A stretch of 39,647 nucleotides of DNA from Burkholderiales bacterium 68-10 (GCA_001897615.1 MKTG01000106.1:43959-83605), one strand, 5' to 3'. Shown: positions 10,412-20,137, counted from the first letter of the stretch. The notes: generated by a model from the letters alone, not told the origin. Program-made: numbers and translations.

Positions 10412-11398
10412 TCACAGCGCTTCGGCGCGCAGCTGCTCGGCGCTGCGCGGTGACAGCAGGCCTGGCGCCACGTCGAACACCGTCAGCGCGCCGTGGCGGC
10501 CCTGCTGGTGCAGGCGGTGCACGGCGCGCGCATAGGCCACCAGCACGGCCGAGGTGAACTCGGGGTTGCTGCCCAGCGTCAGGCCGTACTCGATCACCTG
10601 CGTCACGCCGGGGCTGGTCTGGCCGCTGCGGATCACGAAGCCGCCGTGCGGCATGGCGCCATGCTCGCGCTGCAATTGCTCGGCGCTGATGAAGTGCACC
10701 GTGGTGTCGTATTCGTCGAAGTAGTGCGGCATGCCGACGATGGCCTGGCGCACCGCCTCGGCGTCGGCGCCCTGGGCCAGCACCACGAAGCATTCGCGCG
10801 TGTGCTTCTGGCGCGTGCTCAGCCGCGGCTGGCCACCGGCGCGCACCTGCTGCACCGCCGCCGGCACCGGCACCGTGTACTGCACGCCACCGGCCACGCC
10901 GGGCACGCGGCGGATGGCGTCCGAGTGGCCCTGGCTCACGCCCTTGCCCCAGAAGGTGTAGCTGGCGCCGTCGGGCAGCAGCGCCTCGCCCATCACGCGG
11001 TTGATGGAGAACATGCCCGGGTCCCAGCCGGCCGAGATCAGCGCCGTCTTGCCGTGGGCGCGCGCCGGCGCGTCGACGGCGGCAAAGTATTCGGGGATGC
11101 GCGCGTGGGTGTCGAAGCTGTCCACCGTGTTGCACAGCGCGGCCAGTTTCGGCCCCTGCTCGGGCAGGTCCTCCTTGGAGCCGCCGCACAGGATCAGCAC
11201 GTCGATGCCGCTGGCGTGGCCGGCCAGCGCGTCCATGCCGTGCACCGGCACGCCGGCCGTCAGGGGCTGGATCTGGCTGGGCGGGCGGCGGCTGTAGATG
11301 CCGACCAGCCGCATGTCGGGGTTGCGGGTGATGGCGGCTTCGACGCCACGGCCAAGGTTGCCGTGACCGGCAATCGCGATCCGGATGGGAGCAGACAT
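10412..11398 (-). CDS. ddh: meso-Diaminopimelate D-dehydrogenase (Ddh)
   Basis: 328 residues from ATG 11398, preceded by AAGGAA at good spacing; an upstream in-frame start at 11533 lacks support. The Rossmann motif GHGNLG (11-16) and the signatures SAGWDPGMFSINR, FWGKGVSQGHSDAIRR and MPHGGFVI match the Corynebacterium-type enzyme closely. That enzyme makes meso-DAP in one step from tetrahydrodipicolinate, NH4+ and NADPH, bypassing the four-step succinylase route for lysine and peptidoglycan. Ddh is uncommon in Gram-negative bacteria. It is a single-gene unit with its own terminator, divergent from the NodI-like gene. Confidence 0.92.
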   Translation of the reverse strand: MSAPIRIAIAGHGNLGRGVEAAITRNPDMRLVGIYSRRPPSQIQPLTAGVPVHGMDALAGHASGIDVLILCGGSKEDLPEQGPKLAALCNTVDSFDTHARIPEYFAAVDAPARAHGKTALISAGWDPGMFSINRVMGEALLPDGASYTFWGKGVSQGHSDAIRRVPGVAGGVQYTVPVPAAVQQVRAGGQPRLSTRQKHTRECFVVLAQGADAEAVRQAIVGMPHYFDEYDTTVHFISAEQLQREHGAMPHGGFVIRSGQTSPGVTQVIEYGLTLGSNPEFTSAVLVAYARAVHRLHQQGRHGALTVFDVAPGLLSPRSAEQLRAEAL

Positions 11399-11542
11399 GG
11401 GGTGTTCCTTGAAAGGTCGCGCGACGCCACATGGCTGCGCCCGCAGCAGGGGGTCGCGACGTGTGAAAGGCGGATTTTTACCACGACCGCTCGTGTCCCG
11501 GTGCCCTGCACCGGCGGCGATCTGAATGCACAATCGCCGCCC

Positions 11543-12490
<948 letters not shown>

Positions 12491-12509
12491 CGACCCCGCG
12501 CGTCAAACC

Positions 12510-12628
12510 ATGACGAAATGACCTCGCGGCGCTTCGATGACGCGCCTTCGACGCATGACGGGAGACCTTCATTTCGTCATGCCGGCGCCAGCCGGCGTCA
12601 TCGAAGCGCAGCGAGATCATTTCGTCAT
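12510..12628. repeat. 33-bp inverted repeat between exporter genes
   Basis: The left arm 12510-12542 (ATGACGAAATGACCTCGCGG...) and right arm 12596-12628 (...GCGAGATCATTTCGTCAT) are reverse complements at 31 of 33 positions, separated by 53 bp. The spacer ends in a REP-like core (TTCGTCATGCCGGCGCCAGC). Transcribed, it would form a very stable stem between the ATPase and permease cistrons and could protect or attenuate the message. Confidence 0.85.
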
Positions 12629-12644
12629 TTGTCATCCGATTGCC

Positions 12645-13481
12645 ATGAACCACCCCCTCACCCCATCGGAACCGCCGCCAAGCCACCTGGCATCCCCCTG
12701 GGCCCCGCCGCGCCTGTCGATGCGCTGGTGGCCGGTGTTCGCGCGCAACCTGCGCGTGTGGCGCAAGCTGGTCATTCCCAGCCTGCTGGCCAACATCGGC
12801 GAGCCGCTGCTGTGGCTGGTGGCCTTCGGCTATGGGCTGGGGGCGATGATCGGGCGCGTGCCCACGCACGGGCAGGACGTGCCCTACATCCTGTTCCTGG
12901 CCAGCGGCTCGGTGTGCATGAGCGCCATGAACGCGGCCAGCTTCGAGGCGCTGTATTCGGCCTTCTCGCGCATGCACGTGCAAAAAACCTGGGACGGCAT
13001 CCTGAACACCCCCGTGCAGCTGGACGACGTGGTGCTGGCCGAGATGCTGTGGGCCGGCTTCAAGGCGCTGTTTTCCGCCACCGTCATCCTGGCGGTGATC
13101 TGGGCGCTGGGCATCAGCCGCGCGCCGCGCACCCTGCTGGCGCTGCCCGTCCTGCTGGCCACCGGCATCACCTTCGCCAGTCTGGCGCTGGTGTTCAACG
13201 CCAAGGCCAGCGGTTACGACTTCTTCACCTACTACTTCGCGGTGTTCCTGTCGCCCATGATGTTCCTGTCGGGCGTGTTCTTCCCGCGTGAACAGTTGCC
13301 GGCCTTTGCCCAGGCCATCACCGACTGGCTGCCGCTGACGGCGGCGGTGGAGCTGGTGCGCCCGCTGTTCCTCAACCAGTGGCCCGCCCAGCCGTGGCGC
13401 CATGCCGCGGTGCTGGCGGCCCATGCCCTCGTCGGCTACTGGGTGGCGCTGGCGTTCACGCGCCAGCGGTTCCGGCGATGA
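12645..13481 (+). CDS. ABC-2 exporter permease (NodJ-like)
   Basis: 278 residues from ATG 12645 (MNHPLTPSEPPP). A longer frame from 12537 would translate the inverted repeat and is unlikely. About six transmembrane segments; the signature YFAVFLSPMMFLSGVFFPREQLP (about residues 199-221) is the ABC-2/NodJ motif. It is the membrane partner of the NodI-like ATPase upstream. Export substrate unknown. The stop at 13479-13481 is followed within 5 bp by a small dispersed repeat. Confidence 0.9.
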   Translation: MNHPLTPSEPPPSHLASPWAPPRLSMRWWPVFARNLRVWRKLVIPSLLANIGEPLLWLVAFGYGLGAMIGRVPTHGQDVPYILFLASGSVCMSAMNAASFEALYSAFSRMHVQKTWDGILNTPVQLDDVVLAEMLWAGFKALFSATVILAVIWALGISRAPRTLLALPVLLATGITFASLALVFNAKASGYDFFTYYFAVFLSPMMFLSGVFFPREQLPAFAQAITDWLPLTAAVELVRPLFLNQWPAQPWRHAAVLAAHALVGYWVALAFTRQRFRR

Positions 13482-13485
13482 ACTT

Positions 13486-13536
13486 CAATTTTGATAGCTG
13501 CCGGCGCTCGCCAGTTGAGCGCCAACCCCATGTTTC
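13486..13536 (+). repeat. Small dispersed repeat next to mobile element A
   Basis: CAATTTTGATAGCTGCCGGC, GCTCGCCAGTTGAGCGCCAA, CCCCATGTTTCA. It has the core GATAGCTGCCGGCGCT plus an internal palindrome (GGCGCTCGCC...TTGAGCGCC). Its 3' end, ATGTTTCA, is the left target-site repeat of element A, so the element inserted into this repeat. Confidence 0.75.
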
Positions 13537-13537
13537 A

Positions 13538-13791
13538 GGCTCTTCTCGCGAATGATGGCGATGGCCTGCAAGACAAGGCTTTGAATGGTGGTTTATTGGA
13601 AACCGCCAACCTCCGAACGCAGAGGACGCAGAGATTTCGCAGAGGACGCAGAAAGCCAGAAGATCCATCGGCTTTCTTGGCGTCCTCTGCGAATCCTTGG
13701 CGTCCTCTGCGTATGGCTGTTCATTTTTCCCATGCGTCGTGTCGCGGTGCGGCACTTATCCGGTATCGCGCCAGCATTCGCGAGTAGAGCC
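13538..13791 (+). mobile_element. 254-bp MITE-like element, copy A
   Basis: The ends are inverted repeats: left GGCTCTTCTCGCGAATG then ATGG, right CCAGCATTCGCGAGTAGAGC then C (21 bp, two mismatches). It is flanked by identical 8-bp direct repeats ATGTTTCA at 13530-13537 and 13792-13799. The middle (13616-13712) is a long hairpin with arms made of CGCAGAGGA units. No transposase frame fits in 254 bp, so it would be mobilised in trans. It is about 93% identical, without gaps, to the reverse complement of 21998-22251 (18 mismatches counted by eye). The right flank repeat contains the stop codon of the GMC oxidoreductase gene. An 8-bp duplication and GG...CC ends are compatible with ISL3-type transposases, which is only a suggestion. 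Confidence 0.85.
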
Positions 13792-13796
13792 ATGTT

Positions 13797-15392
13797 TCAT
13801 GCTGATCTGGCGTCCGCCCGGATCAGCTCCGACGCCTTTTCCGCGATCATCACTGTCGGCGCGTTGGTGTTGCCGCTGACGATGCGCGGCATGACCGAGG
13901 CGTCGACCACGCGCAGCCCCGCCAGGCCGTGCACGCGCAACTGGCTGTCCACCACGTCCAGCGGCCCCGGCCCCATGCGGCAGCTGCCCACCGGGTGGTA
14001 GATGGTGTCGGCGTACTGTCGGATGAACTGCTCGATCTCGGCCGGCGTCTGCACGGCCGCCAGCGACGCCGCCTCGCGCCCGCCATGCCGGGCCAGCGCC
14101 GGCTGCTGCAGGATGCGGCGCGTGAGCTGAAAGCCCCGCACCAGGCGCGCCATGTCGTCCGGGTGGCCCAGGAAGTCCGGGTCCACCAGCGGCAGCGCCA
14201 GCGGGTCGTTGCTGGCCAGGCGCACGCTGCCGCGGCTTTGCGGCTGCAGCAGGCACACGTGGCACGAATAGCCGTGACCGAACACCGTCTTGCGCCCATG
14301 GTCGACCAGCTTGCCGATCACGAAGTGCAGTTGCAGATCGGGCGCCGGCTCCTCGGGTCGGCTGCGGATGAAGCCGCCCGCCTCGGCGAAGTTGGTGGTC
14401 AGCATGCCGCGCCGCCGCGAGCGCCATTCCTGCATGCCGCGCAGCACGTTCAGCCCGCCGCGCAGCGACAGGCCGAACAACTCGGTCAGCCCGGGCGCAT
14501 TGACCACCTGCACCACGTCGGGATGATCGTGCAGGTGCTGGCCCACGCCGGGCAGGTGGTGCAACACATCGATGCCGTGGCGCTGCAGTTCATCCGAGGG
14601 ACCGATGCCCGAGAGCATCAGCAGCTGCGGCGACAGCAACGCGCCGCCCGACAGCAGCACCTCGCGCCGCACCCGCAGCTGCTTGAGCTGGCCGCCCTGG
14701 CGGTATTCCACGCCCACGGCACGCCGCCCCTCCAGCAGCACGCGCGTGGCGTGCGCGCCGGTGATGACCCGCAGGTTGGGCCGCCCCAGCGCCTGCGCCA
14801 GGTAGCCCTTGGCCGTGCTGTGGCGCTCGCCGTTCTTGTGCGTGACCTGGTACATGCCCACGCCTTCCTGCGTGGCGCCGTTGAAGTCGGGGTTGTGCGC
14901 AAAGCCGGCCTGCACGGCGGCGTCGACGAACACCTGCGCGAAGCGGTTGGGCGAGCGCAGGTCCATCACGTTGAACGGCCCGCCCTGGCCGTGCCACTCG
15001 TCGGCGCCGCGCTCGTTGTGCTCGGCGCGCTTGAAGTACGGCAGCACGTCGGCCCAGCCCCAGCCGGGGTTGCCCTGCGCCGCCCAGTGGTCGTAGTCGG
15101 CGTGCTGGCCGCGGATGTAGACCATGGCGTTGATCGAGCTGGAGCCGCCCAGCACCTTGCCGCGTGGCTGGTAGCCGCGCCGCCCGTTCAGGCCGGGTTG
15201 CGGCACGGTGTTCTGGCCCCAACCGAACAGCTCGAACTTGGCCATCGCCGCCAGGCCGCCCGGGCAGTGGATGAGCACGCTGGCGTCGGGCGGGCCGGCC
15301 TCCAGCAGGGTGACGTTCACGCCCGGGTCTTCCGTCAGCCGCGCGGCCAGCACGCACCCGGCCGAGCCGCCGCCAATGATCACGTAGTCCAT
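13797..15392 (-). CDS. GMC-family FAD oxidoreductase (choline/alcohol dehydrogenase-like)
   Basis: 531 residues from ATG 15392, preceded by AGGAGG at 9 bp. The N-terminal FAD-binding GGGSAGCVLAARL (about 7-19), the GMC signature 1 (GKVLGGSSSINAMVYIRG, about 78-95) and signature 2 (SGGALLSPQLLMLSGIG) are present. The catalytic His region is HPVGSCRMG, and the second His/Asn lies in SGNTNAPTVMIAEKA. Members oxidise alcohols (AlkJ-, BetA- or polyethylene-glycol-dehydrogenase-like); the exact substrate cannot be told. No signal peptide. It is divergent from the hydroxyacyl-CoA dehydrogenase gene. Its TGA stop lies in the target duplication of element A. Confidence 0.92.
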   Translation of the reverse strand: MDYVIIGGGSAGCVLAARLTEDPGVNVTLLEAGPPDASVLIHCPGGLAAMAKFELFGWGQNTVPQPGLNGRRGYQPRGKVLGGSSSINAMVYIRGQHADYDHWAAQGNPGWGWADVLPYFKRAEHNERGADEWHGQGGPFNVMDLRSPNRFAQVFVDAAVQAGFAHNPDFNGATQEGVGMYQVTHKNGERHSTAKGYLAQALGRPNLRVITGAHATRVLLEGRRAVGVEYRQGGQLKQLRVRREVLLSGGALLSPQLLMLSGIGPSDELQRHGIDVLHHLPGVGQHLHDHPDVVQVVNAPGLTELFGLSLRGGLNVLRGMQEWRSRRRGMLTTNFAEAGGFIRSRPEEPAPDLQLHFVIGKLVDHGRKTVFGHGYSCHVCLLQPQSRGSVRLASNDPLALPLVDPDFLGHPDDMARLVRGFQLTRRILQQPALARHGGREAASLAAVQTPAEIEQFIRQYADTIYHPVGSCRMGPGPLDVVDSQLRVHGLAGLRVVDASVMPRIVSGNTNAPTVMIAEKASELIRADARSA

Positions 15393-15553
15393 CTTGCCAA
15401 GCCTCCTGTGCCTGACATTGTGCGGGGTGCGGGAGCGCCGGTTTAGGTGCTTTCTTCCAAAAATCGGGCCGGGCGGCGTGGTCGTTACCATCGCGGCGTC
15501 GTCGCCGGTGATTGGCCGGCCCGGATTTTCATCAACCTCACGGAGTACACACC

Positions 15554-16405
15554 ATGAACATCAGCACCGTCGGCATCGTGGGCGCCGGCACCATGGGCAA
15601 TGGCATCGCGCAGGCCTGCGCCGTCTCGGGCATCCGCGTCGTCATGGTCGACATCGCGCAGGCGGCGGTCGACAAGGGCCTGGCCACCATCGGCAAGAGC
15701 CTGGACCGCCTGGTCGCCAAGGACAAGATCAGCGAGGCCGACAAGGCCGCCGCGCTGGGCCGCATCCAGGGCTCGACGAACTACGACGACCTGAAGGCGG
15801 CGCAGCTCGTCATCGAGGCCGCCACCGAGAACCACGCGCTGAAGAACAAGATCCTGGCCCAGCTCGACGCCCTGCTGGCGCCCGAGGTGATCATCGCCAC
15901 CAACACCTCGTCGATCTCGATCACGCAGCTGGCCGCCGTCACCCAGCGTCCCGAGCGCTTCGTCGGCATGCACTTCTTCAACCCGGTGCCGATGATGGCG
16001 CTGGTCGAGATCATCCGCGGCCTGCAGACCAGCGACGCCACGCACGACGCCGTCAAGGCGCTGGCCCTGAAGCTGGGCAAGTCGCCCATCACGGTGAAGA
16101 ACGCGCCCGGCTTCGTCGTCAACCGCATCCTGGTGCCGATGATCAACGAGGCCTTCTTCGTGCTGGCCGAGGGCCTGGCCACGCCCGAGGACATCGACGC
16201 CGGCATGCGCCTGGGCTGCAACCACCCGATCGGCCCGCTGGCCCTGGCCGACATGGTGGGCCTGGACGTGTGCCTGGCGGTGATGGAGGTGTACCTGGAG
16301 CAGTTCGGCGACAGCAAGTACCGCCCCTGCCCGCTGCTGCGCGAATACGTGGCCGCCGGCCACCTGGGACGCAAGACCGGGCGCGGGGTGTACAGCTACG
16401 CCTGA
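15554..16405 (+). CDS. 3-Hydroxybutyryl-CoA dehydrogenase (PaaH/Hbd type)
   Basis: 283 residues from ATG 15554, the usual length for the stand-alone enzyme. NAD-binding GAGTMGNG (10-17), TNTSS (117-121) and the catalytic pair His140 (GMHFFNPVP) and Glu152 are visible, with the C-terminal helix domain (KTGRGVYSYA) intact. It interconverts 3-hydroxyacyl-CoA and 3-oxoacyl-CoA in butyrate/PHB metabolism or as the beta-oxidation step of aromatic degradation. It could serve the CoA pathway at 31-39 kb, but it is 15 kb away and alone. It converges on dsbD with 16 bp between stops. Confidence 0.93.
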   Translation: MNISTVGIVGAGTMGNGIAQACAVSGIRVVMVDIAQAAVDKGLATIGKSLDRLVAKDKISEADKAAALGRIQGSTNYDDLKAAQLVIEAATENHALKNKILAQLDALLAPEVIIATNTSSISITQLAAVTQRPERFVGMHFFNPVPMMALVEIIRGLQTSDATHDAVKALALKLGKSPITVKNAPGFVVNRILVPMINEAFFVLAEGLATPEDIDAGMRLGCNHPIGPLALADMVGLDVCLAVMEVYLEQFGDSKYRPCPLLREYVAAGHLGRKTGRGVYSYA

Positions 16406-16421
16406 AAGCCCGCGGCGGCGC

Positions 16422-18659
16422 TCACAGCTGGCCCAGCGCCGCCATCACGTCGGCCACGCTGAGGATCTCGCTCAGCACGATGGGCGGCTTGCCGGGCGCC
16501 TGCAGCAGGTACACCGGCACGCCGCTGCGGCCCAGCCGGCCCAGCTCGGCGCTGATGGTGGCGTCGCGCCGCGTCCAGTCGGCGCGCAGGGTCCGCACCC
16601 CCGCCGCGTCGAAGGCGGCCAGCACCTGGGCATTGGCCAGCGTGGTCTTCTTGTTGTACTGGCAGGTCACGCACCAGGCGGCGGTGAAGTCAACGAACAC
16701 CGGCCGTCCCTCGGCCAGTCCGGCCTGCACCCGTGCCGGTGACCAGGGCGCCCAGCGCTCGCCCACCGCCACGCCGGTGTTGACCGGCTCGGTCACTGGC
16801 CGAATGACGTACGGGCCAATCGACCATGCCAGAAAAGCGCCAGCAGCTATTGAAAAAGTAGCAACCCAGGTGCGCGCGCGGCCCGCCAGCCCCAGCGCCC
16901 ACAGCACCAGCGCCAGCGCCACCAGCAGCGCCAGCAGGGCGCCGGCGCCGTCGATGCCGCTTTGCTGGCCCAGCACCCACAGCAGCCAGACCGTGGTGCC
17001 GAACATCGGGAAGGCCATGAAGCGCCGGAACACCTCCATCCAGGCGCCCGGTCGCGGCAGCAGGCGCGCCACCGCCGGCAGCCAGCTGGCCGCCAGGTAG
17101 GGCAGCGCCATGCCCAGGCCGATGGCGCCGAACACCGCCAGCGCCTGTCCCGCCGGCAGCCCCACCGCCAGCCCCAGCGAGGCGCCCATGAACGGCGCCG
17201 TGCAGGGCGAGGCCACGGCCACCGCCAGCATGCCCGACAGGAAGGCGTTGGCCATGGGGTGGCGCGCCTCCAGCGTGGCCACGCTGCTGGGCACGAAGCG
17301 GCCGAACTCGAACACGCCCGCCAGGTTCAGCCCGATCACGGTGAACAGCGTCGCCAGCGCCGCCACCACCAGCGGCGACTGCAGCTGAAAGCCCCAGCCC
17401 AGCTGCTGCCCCGCCGCGCGCAGCGCCAGCATCAGCGCCCCCAGCGCCAGGAACGACAGCACCACGCCCAGCGTGTAGGCCAGCCCGCCCAGCCGGTGCG
17501 CGCGCCGGTCCTCGGCGTGCTGGGTGAAGCCCAGCACCTTGATGGCCAGCACCGGGAACACGCAGGGCATCAGGTTGAGCACCAGGCCGCCGACCAGCGC
17601 GCCCAGCAGGGCCAGCGCCAGGGTGCCGGCCGGTGCCGGCGTGGCGCCCGCCGGGGGCGCGGCGCCGGCGTTGGCGGCGTTGGCCGCCAGCGCCGCCTCC
17701 AGCGCGGGCGACATGGCGGCCACCGGCGCCAGGGCCGGCCAGGCGCCGTCCACCGGCGCCGTCACGCGCCAGCCGCGCTCCCCCGCCACCAGCACCAGCG
17801 GCATCCGCGCGGGGGCCTCGGCGCGGTCGGGCGAAACCGGGACGTCGGCCGTCCATGTCTCGCCGTCCCAGCGCTGGCTCCAGCTGCGCTCGCCCGCCGC
17901 CTCGCCCGGCGCGGCCAGCCGGGCGGCGGTGACGACGATGTTGGGCGTCTCGGGAAACAACTCCAGCACCTGCCCGCGCACGGCCGCCGGTAGGCCCGTC
18001 ACGCGCAGCGCCAGGCGCCGACCGCCGTCGGCCAGGGTGATGGCATGCTGACCCGGCAGCTCGGCCGGCTGGCTGGCCAGCGCCGCCTCGAACGCCGCGC
18101 CGTGCAGCGCGGTGGAGCTGCGCAGCGGCAGCTTGAGGCTGAATTCGCCGTCCTGCGGAATGCATTCCTGGCGGCACACCAGCCAGGTCGCCTTCAGGCC
18201 GATCTCCAGGCTGTCGGCCAGCGGCGACGGCTTGTAGTCGGGCGTGATGATCAGCGGCACCGGCAGCAGAACCGTGCCGTCGTAGCCATAGTTGGCCAGC
18301 TGGCCGATGGGAATCTTCCTGGGCAGCGGCCAGGCGATGTCGCCCGCCAGCACGCCGGGCGGCAGCGCCCAGTGCAGCTCGGTGGGCATGCCCGAATCGC
18401 CCGCGTTCTTCCAGTAGGTGTGCCAGTCGGGCGCGTGGCTGATCTGCAGGCCCAGCCAGACCGGCTGGCGGGCGGCGGCCTCGGGCGCCAGCCCCAGCGG
18501 CACGCCCTGCGGCGCGTGTGCCAGCAGGCGTGCCTGCACTTGGTCGGTGCGGACTTCGGTCTTGTCACCCATCTGGGCCCTGGCGCCCGTCACACCTGCG
18601 CCAAAAGCTATCGCAAAAATAGCAAACAGGTAGGGGGCGAGACGGCGCAGTCGGGACAT
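16422..18659 (-). CDS. Protein-disulfide reductase DsbD/ScsB-type
   Basis: 745 residues from ATG 18659. Signal peptide of about 28 residues (cleavage after GARA). A periplasmic alpha-like domain carries Cys162 and Cys166 (LVCRQECIP). About eight transmembrane helices follow (about 360-620) with the redox cysteines in LMPCVFPVLAIK and ASPCTAPFMG. A C-terminal thioredoxin-like domain has CVTC (663-666). The protein passes electrons from cytoplasmic thioredoxin to periplasmic thiol proteins. The N-domain with VCxxEC is the ScsB style associated with metal stress and cytochrome maturation rather than classic E. coli DsbD. Two copies of the small dispersed repeat lie within the gene, one in the signal peptide and one in a membrane helix. 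Confidence 0.9.
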   Translation of the reverse strand: MSRLRRLAPYLFAIFAIAFGAGVTGARAQMGDKTEVRTDQVQARLLAHAPQGVPLGLAPEAAARQPVWLGLQISHAPDWHTYWKNAGDSGMPTELHWALPPGVLAGDIAWPLPRKIPIGQLANYGYDGTVLLPVPLIITPDYKPSPLADSLEIGLKATWLVCRQECIPQDGEFSLKLPLRSSTALHGAAFEAALASQPAELPGQHAITLADGGRRLALRVTGLPAAVRGQVLELFPETPNIVVTAARLAAPGEAAGERSWSQRWDGETWTADVPVSPDRAEAPARMPLVLVAGERGWRVTAPVDGAWPALAPVAAMSPALEAALAANAANAGAAPPAGATPAPAGTLALALLGALVGGLVLNLMPCVFPVLAIKVLGFTQHAEDRRAHRLGGLAYTLGVVLSFLALGALMLALRAAGQQLGWGFQLQSPLVVAALATLFTVIGLNLAGVFEFGRFVPSSVATLEARHPMANAFLSGMLAVAVASPCTAPFMGASLGLAVGLPAGQALAVFGAIGLGMALPYLAASWLPAVARLLPRPGAWMEVFRRFMAFPMFGTTVWLLWVLGQQSGIDGAGALLALLVALALVLWALGLAGRARTWVATFSIAAGAFLAWSIGPYVIRPVTEPVNTGVAVGERWAPWSPARVQAGLAEGRPVFVDFTAAWCVTCQYNKKTTLANAQVLAAFDAAGVRTLRADWTRRDATISAELGRLGRSGVPVYLLQAPGKPPIVLSEILSVADVMAALGQL
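16828..16858 (-). repeat. Small dispersed repeat inside dsbD membrane helix
   Basis: Minus strand reads CTTTTTCAATAGCTGCTGGC then GCTTTTCTGGC, an almost perfect repeat core. It is translated in frame as FSIAAGAFLAW within a transmembrane segment. Confidence 0.65.
18595..18622 (-). repeat. Small dispersed repeat inside dsbD signal peptide
   Basis: Minus strand CTATTTTTGCGATAGCTTTT then GGCGCAGG resembles the repeat core GATAGCTGCTGGCGC. It encodes AIFAIAFGAG, the hydrophobic core of the signal peptide. Membership is less certain than for the other copy in this gene. Confidence 0.4.
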
Positions 18660-18880
18660 GGGGTGGTGGGTGGAAACGGGCAACGGAAGTCAGAGCCGCC
18701 GCGCGGGCCGAGGTTCCGCGCCGACGCTCGCGACTGTAGCCCAGGGGGCCCGATCCTGCCGCTCCCGGCTTGAACGGCCGCTGGCAATCGTGTTAACTTG
18801 CGCCCCTGTCTCGGACAACGCGGATCGCTGGCCGGTCTCCATCGGGTGCCGGCAGCGCCGCTGCAAGGAGCTGACAAGCC

Positions 18881-20131
18881 ATGCGTCTGTCGACACCGTC
18901 CGCCCTGGACCACACCCTCGCCTCCTGGGCCGAACGCCTGCGCGAACGGCTCGACCTGCCCCTGCTGGTGCGCTGGCAGGGCGGCAGCCTGCGGCTGGGG
19001 CAATTCGAGCAAGCGCTGGTCACCGTGGACGTGCGCGACGCCGCGGGCGCCACCGCCCTGCTGGCGCCCTCGCTCGACAACCTGGGCCGCGCCTACGTGG
19101 AGGGCCACATCGACGTCGACGGCCGCGTGCAGGACGTCATCGAGGTCGCCCACCGCCTGGCCGAGGCCAGCGCGCGGCAGGACGGCCGCGCCGGCTGGGT
19201 GCAGCGCGCGGCGCTGCGCATGGCCAGCGCGATGGGCCACAGCCGCGCCCAGGACCGCGCCGCGATCCGGCACCACTACGACGTCTCCAACGACTTCTAC
19301 GCCGAATGGCTGGATGCGGCCATGGTGTATTCCTGCGCCTATTTCGAGACCGGCCAGGAAAGCCTGGCCGAGGCGCAGCAGCGCAAGATCGACCACATCC
19401 TGACCAAGCTGCGCCTGGCACCCGGCCAGACGCTGCTGGACATCGGCTGCGGCTGGGGCGCGCTGGTGCTGCGGGCGGCGCAGCGCTTCGGCGCGCGCTG
19501 CGTGGGCATCACGCTGTCGGAGCAACAGCATGCCCTGGCGAGCGAGCGCGTGCGGGCCGCCGGCCTGCGCGATCGCATCGACATCCGCCTGCAGGACTAC
19601 CGCGACGTGCGCGGCCCGTTCGACCGCATCACCAGCGTCGGCATGGTCGAGCACGTGGGGCTGAAGAATCTGCCGACCTACTTCCGCCGCCTGCACGAGC
19701 TGCTGGCGCCGGACGGCTGGGCACTCAACCACGGCATCACCGCCACCGACCCGGACAACGGCGAGACCCGCCACGGCGGCGGCCGCTTCATCGACCGCTA
19801 CGTGTTCCCGCAGGGCGAGCTGCCGCACATCGGCACCGTGCTGACGACGCTGCAGCGCGGCGGCCTGGAGCCGGTGGACGTCGAGAACCTGCGCCGCCAC
19901 TACGCGCGCACCTTGCAGTGCTGGAGCGAGGCCTTCGAGGCCCGCACCGAACGCCTGCAGTCGCTGGTGGACGACAAGACCTGGCGCGTGTGGCGCATGT
20001 ACCTGGTGGGCAGCCAGTGGGCCTTCGAGCACGACGAGATCGCGCTGTTCCAGGTGCTGTGCCGGCGCGCCGGCCAGCCGGCCACCACCCTGCCCTGGTC
20101 GCGCCGCTGGATGTACGAGAGCGCACGCTGA
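18881..20131 (+). CDS. cfa: Cyclopropane-fatty-acyl-phospholipid synthase
   Basis: 416 residues. SAM-dependent enzyme that adds a methylene bridge to cis double bonds of membrane phospholipid acyl chains, a stationary-phase and acid-stress modification. An N-terminal lipid-binding region (1-125) precedes YDVSNDFY (133-140), active-site Cys152 (MVYSCAYF), SAM-binding LLDIGCGWG (185-193) and Glu257 in GMVEHVG. GCAAGGAG lies 11 bp before the ATG. It is divergent from dsbD (220 bp apart) and converges on the cytochrome gene with 6 bp between stops. Confidence 0.94.
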   Translation: MRLSTPSALDHTLASWAERLRERLDLPLLVRWQGGSLRLGQFEQALVTVDVRDAAGATALLAPSLDNLGRAYVEGHIDVDGRVQDVIEVAHRLAEASARQDGRAGWVQRAALRMASAMGHSRAQDRAAIRHHYDVSNDFYAEWLDAAMVYSCAYFETGQESLAEAQQRKIDHILTKLRLAPGQTLLDIGCGWGALVLRAAQRFGARCVGITLSEQQHALASERVRAAGLRDRIDIRLQDYRDVRGPFDRITSVGMVEHVGLKNLPTYFRRLHELLAPDGWALNHGITATDPDNGETRHGGGRFIDRYVFPQGELPHIGTVLTTLQRGGLEPVDVENLRRHYARTLQCWSEAFEARTERLQSLVDDKTWRVWRMYLVGSQWAFEHDEIALFQVLCRRAGQPATTLPWSRRWMYESAR

Positions 20132-20137
20132 CGGCGC

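Noticed and set aside
13616-13712. Possible CRISPR-like array
   Set aside because: The units are only about 10 nt, arranged as two inverted arms with no unique spacers.
13585-14001. Short frames with products such as FAEDAESQ or LCVLCVSAV over the hairpin repeats
   Set aside because: They are translations of the periodic repeat arms, a well-known source of spurious predicted proteins.
18770-18798. Candidate promoter for cfa (TTGAAC, 17 bp, TTAACT)
   Set aside because: Only 4/6 and 3/6 matches to sigma-70 boxes; too weak to report as a site.
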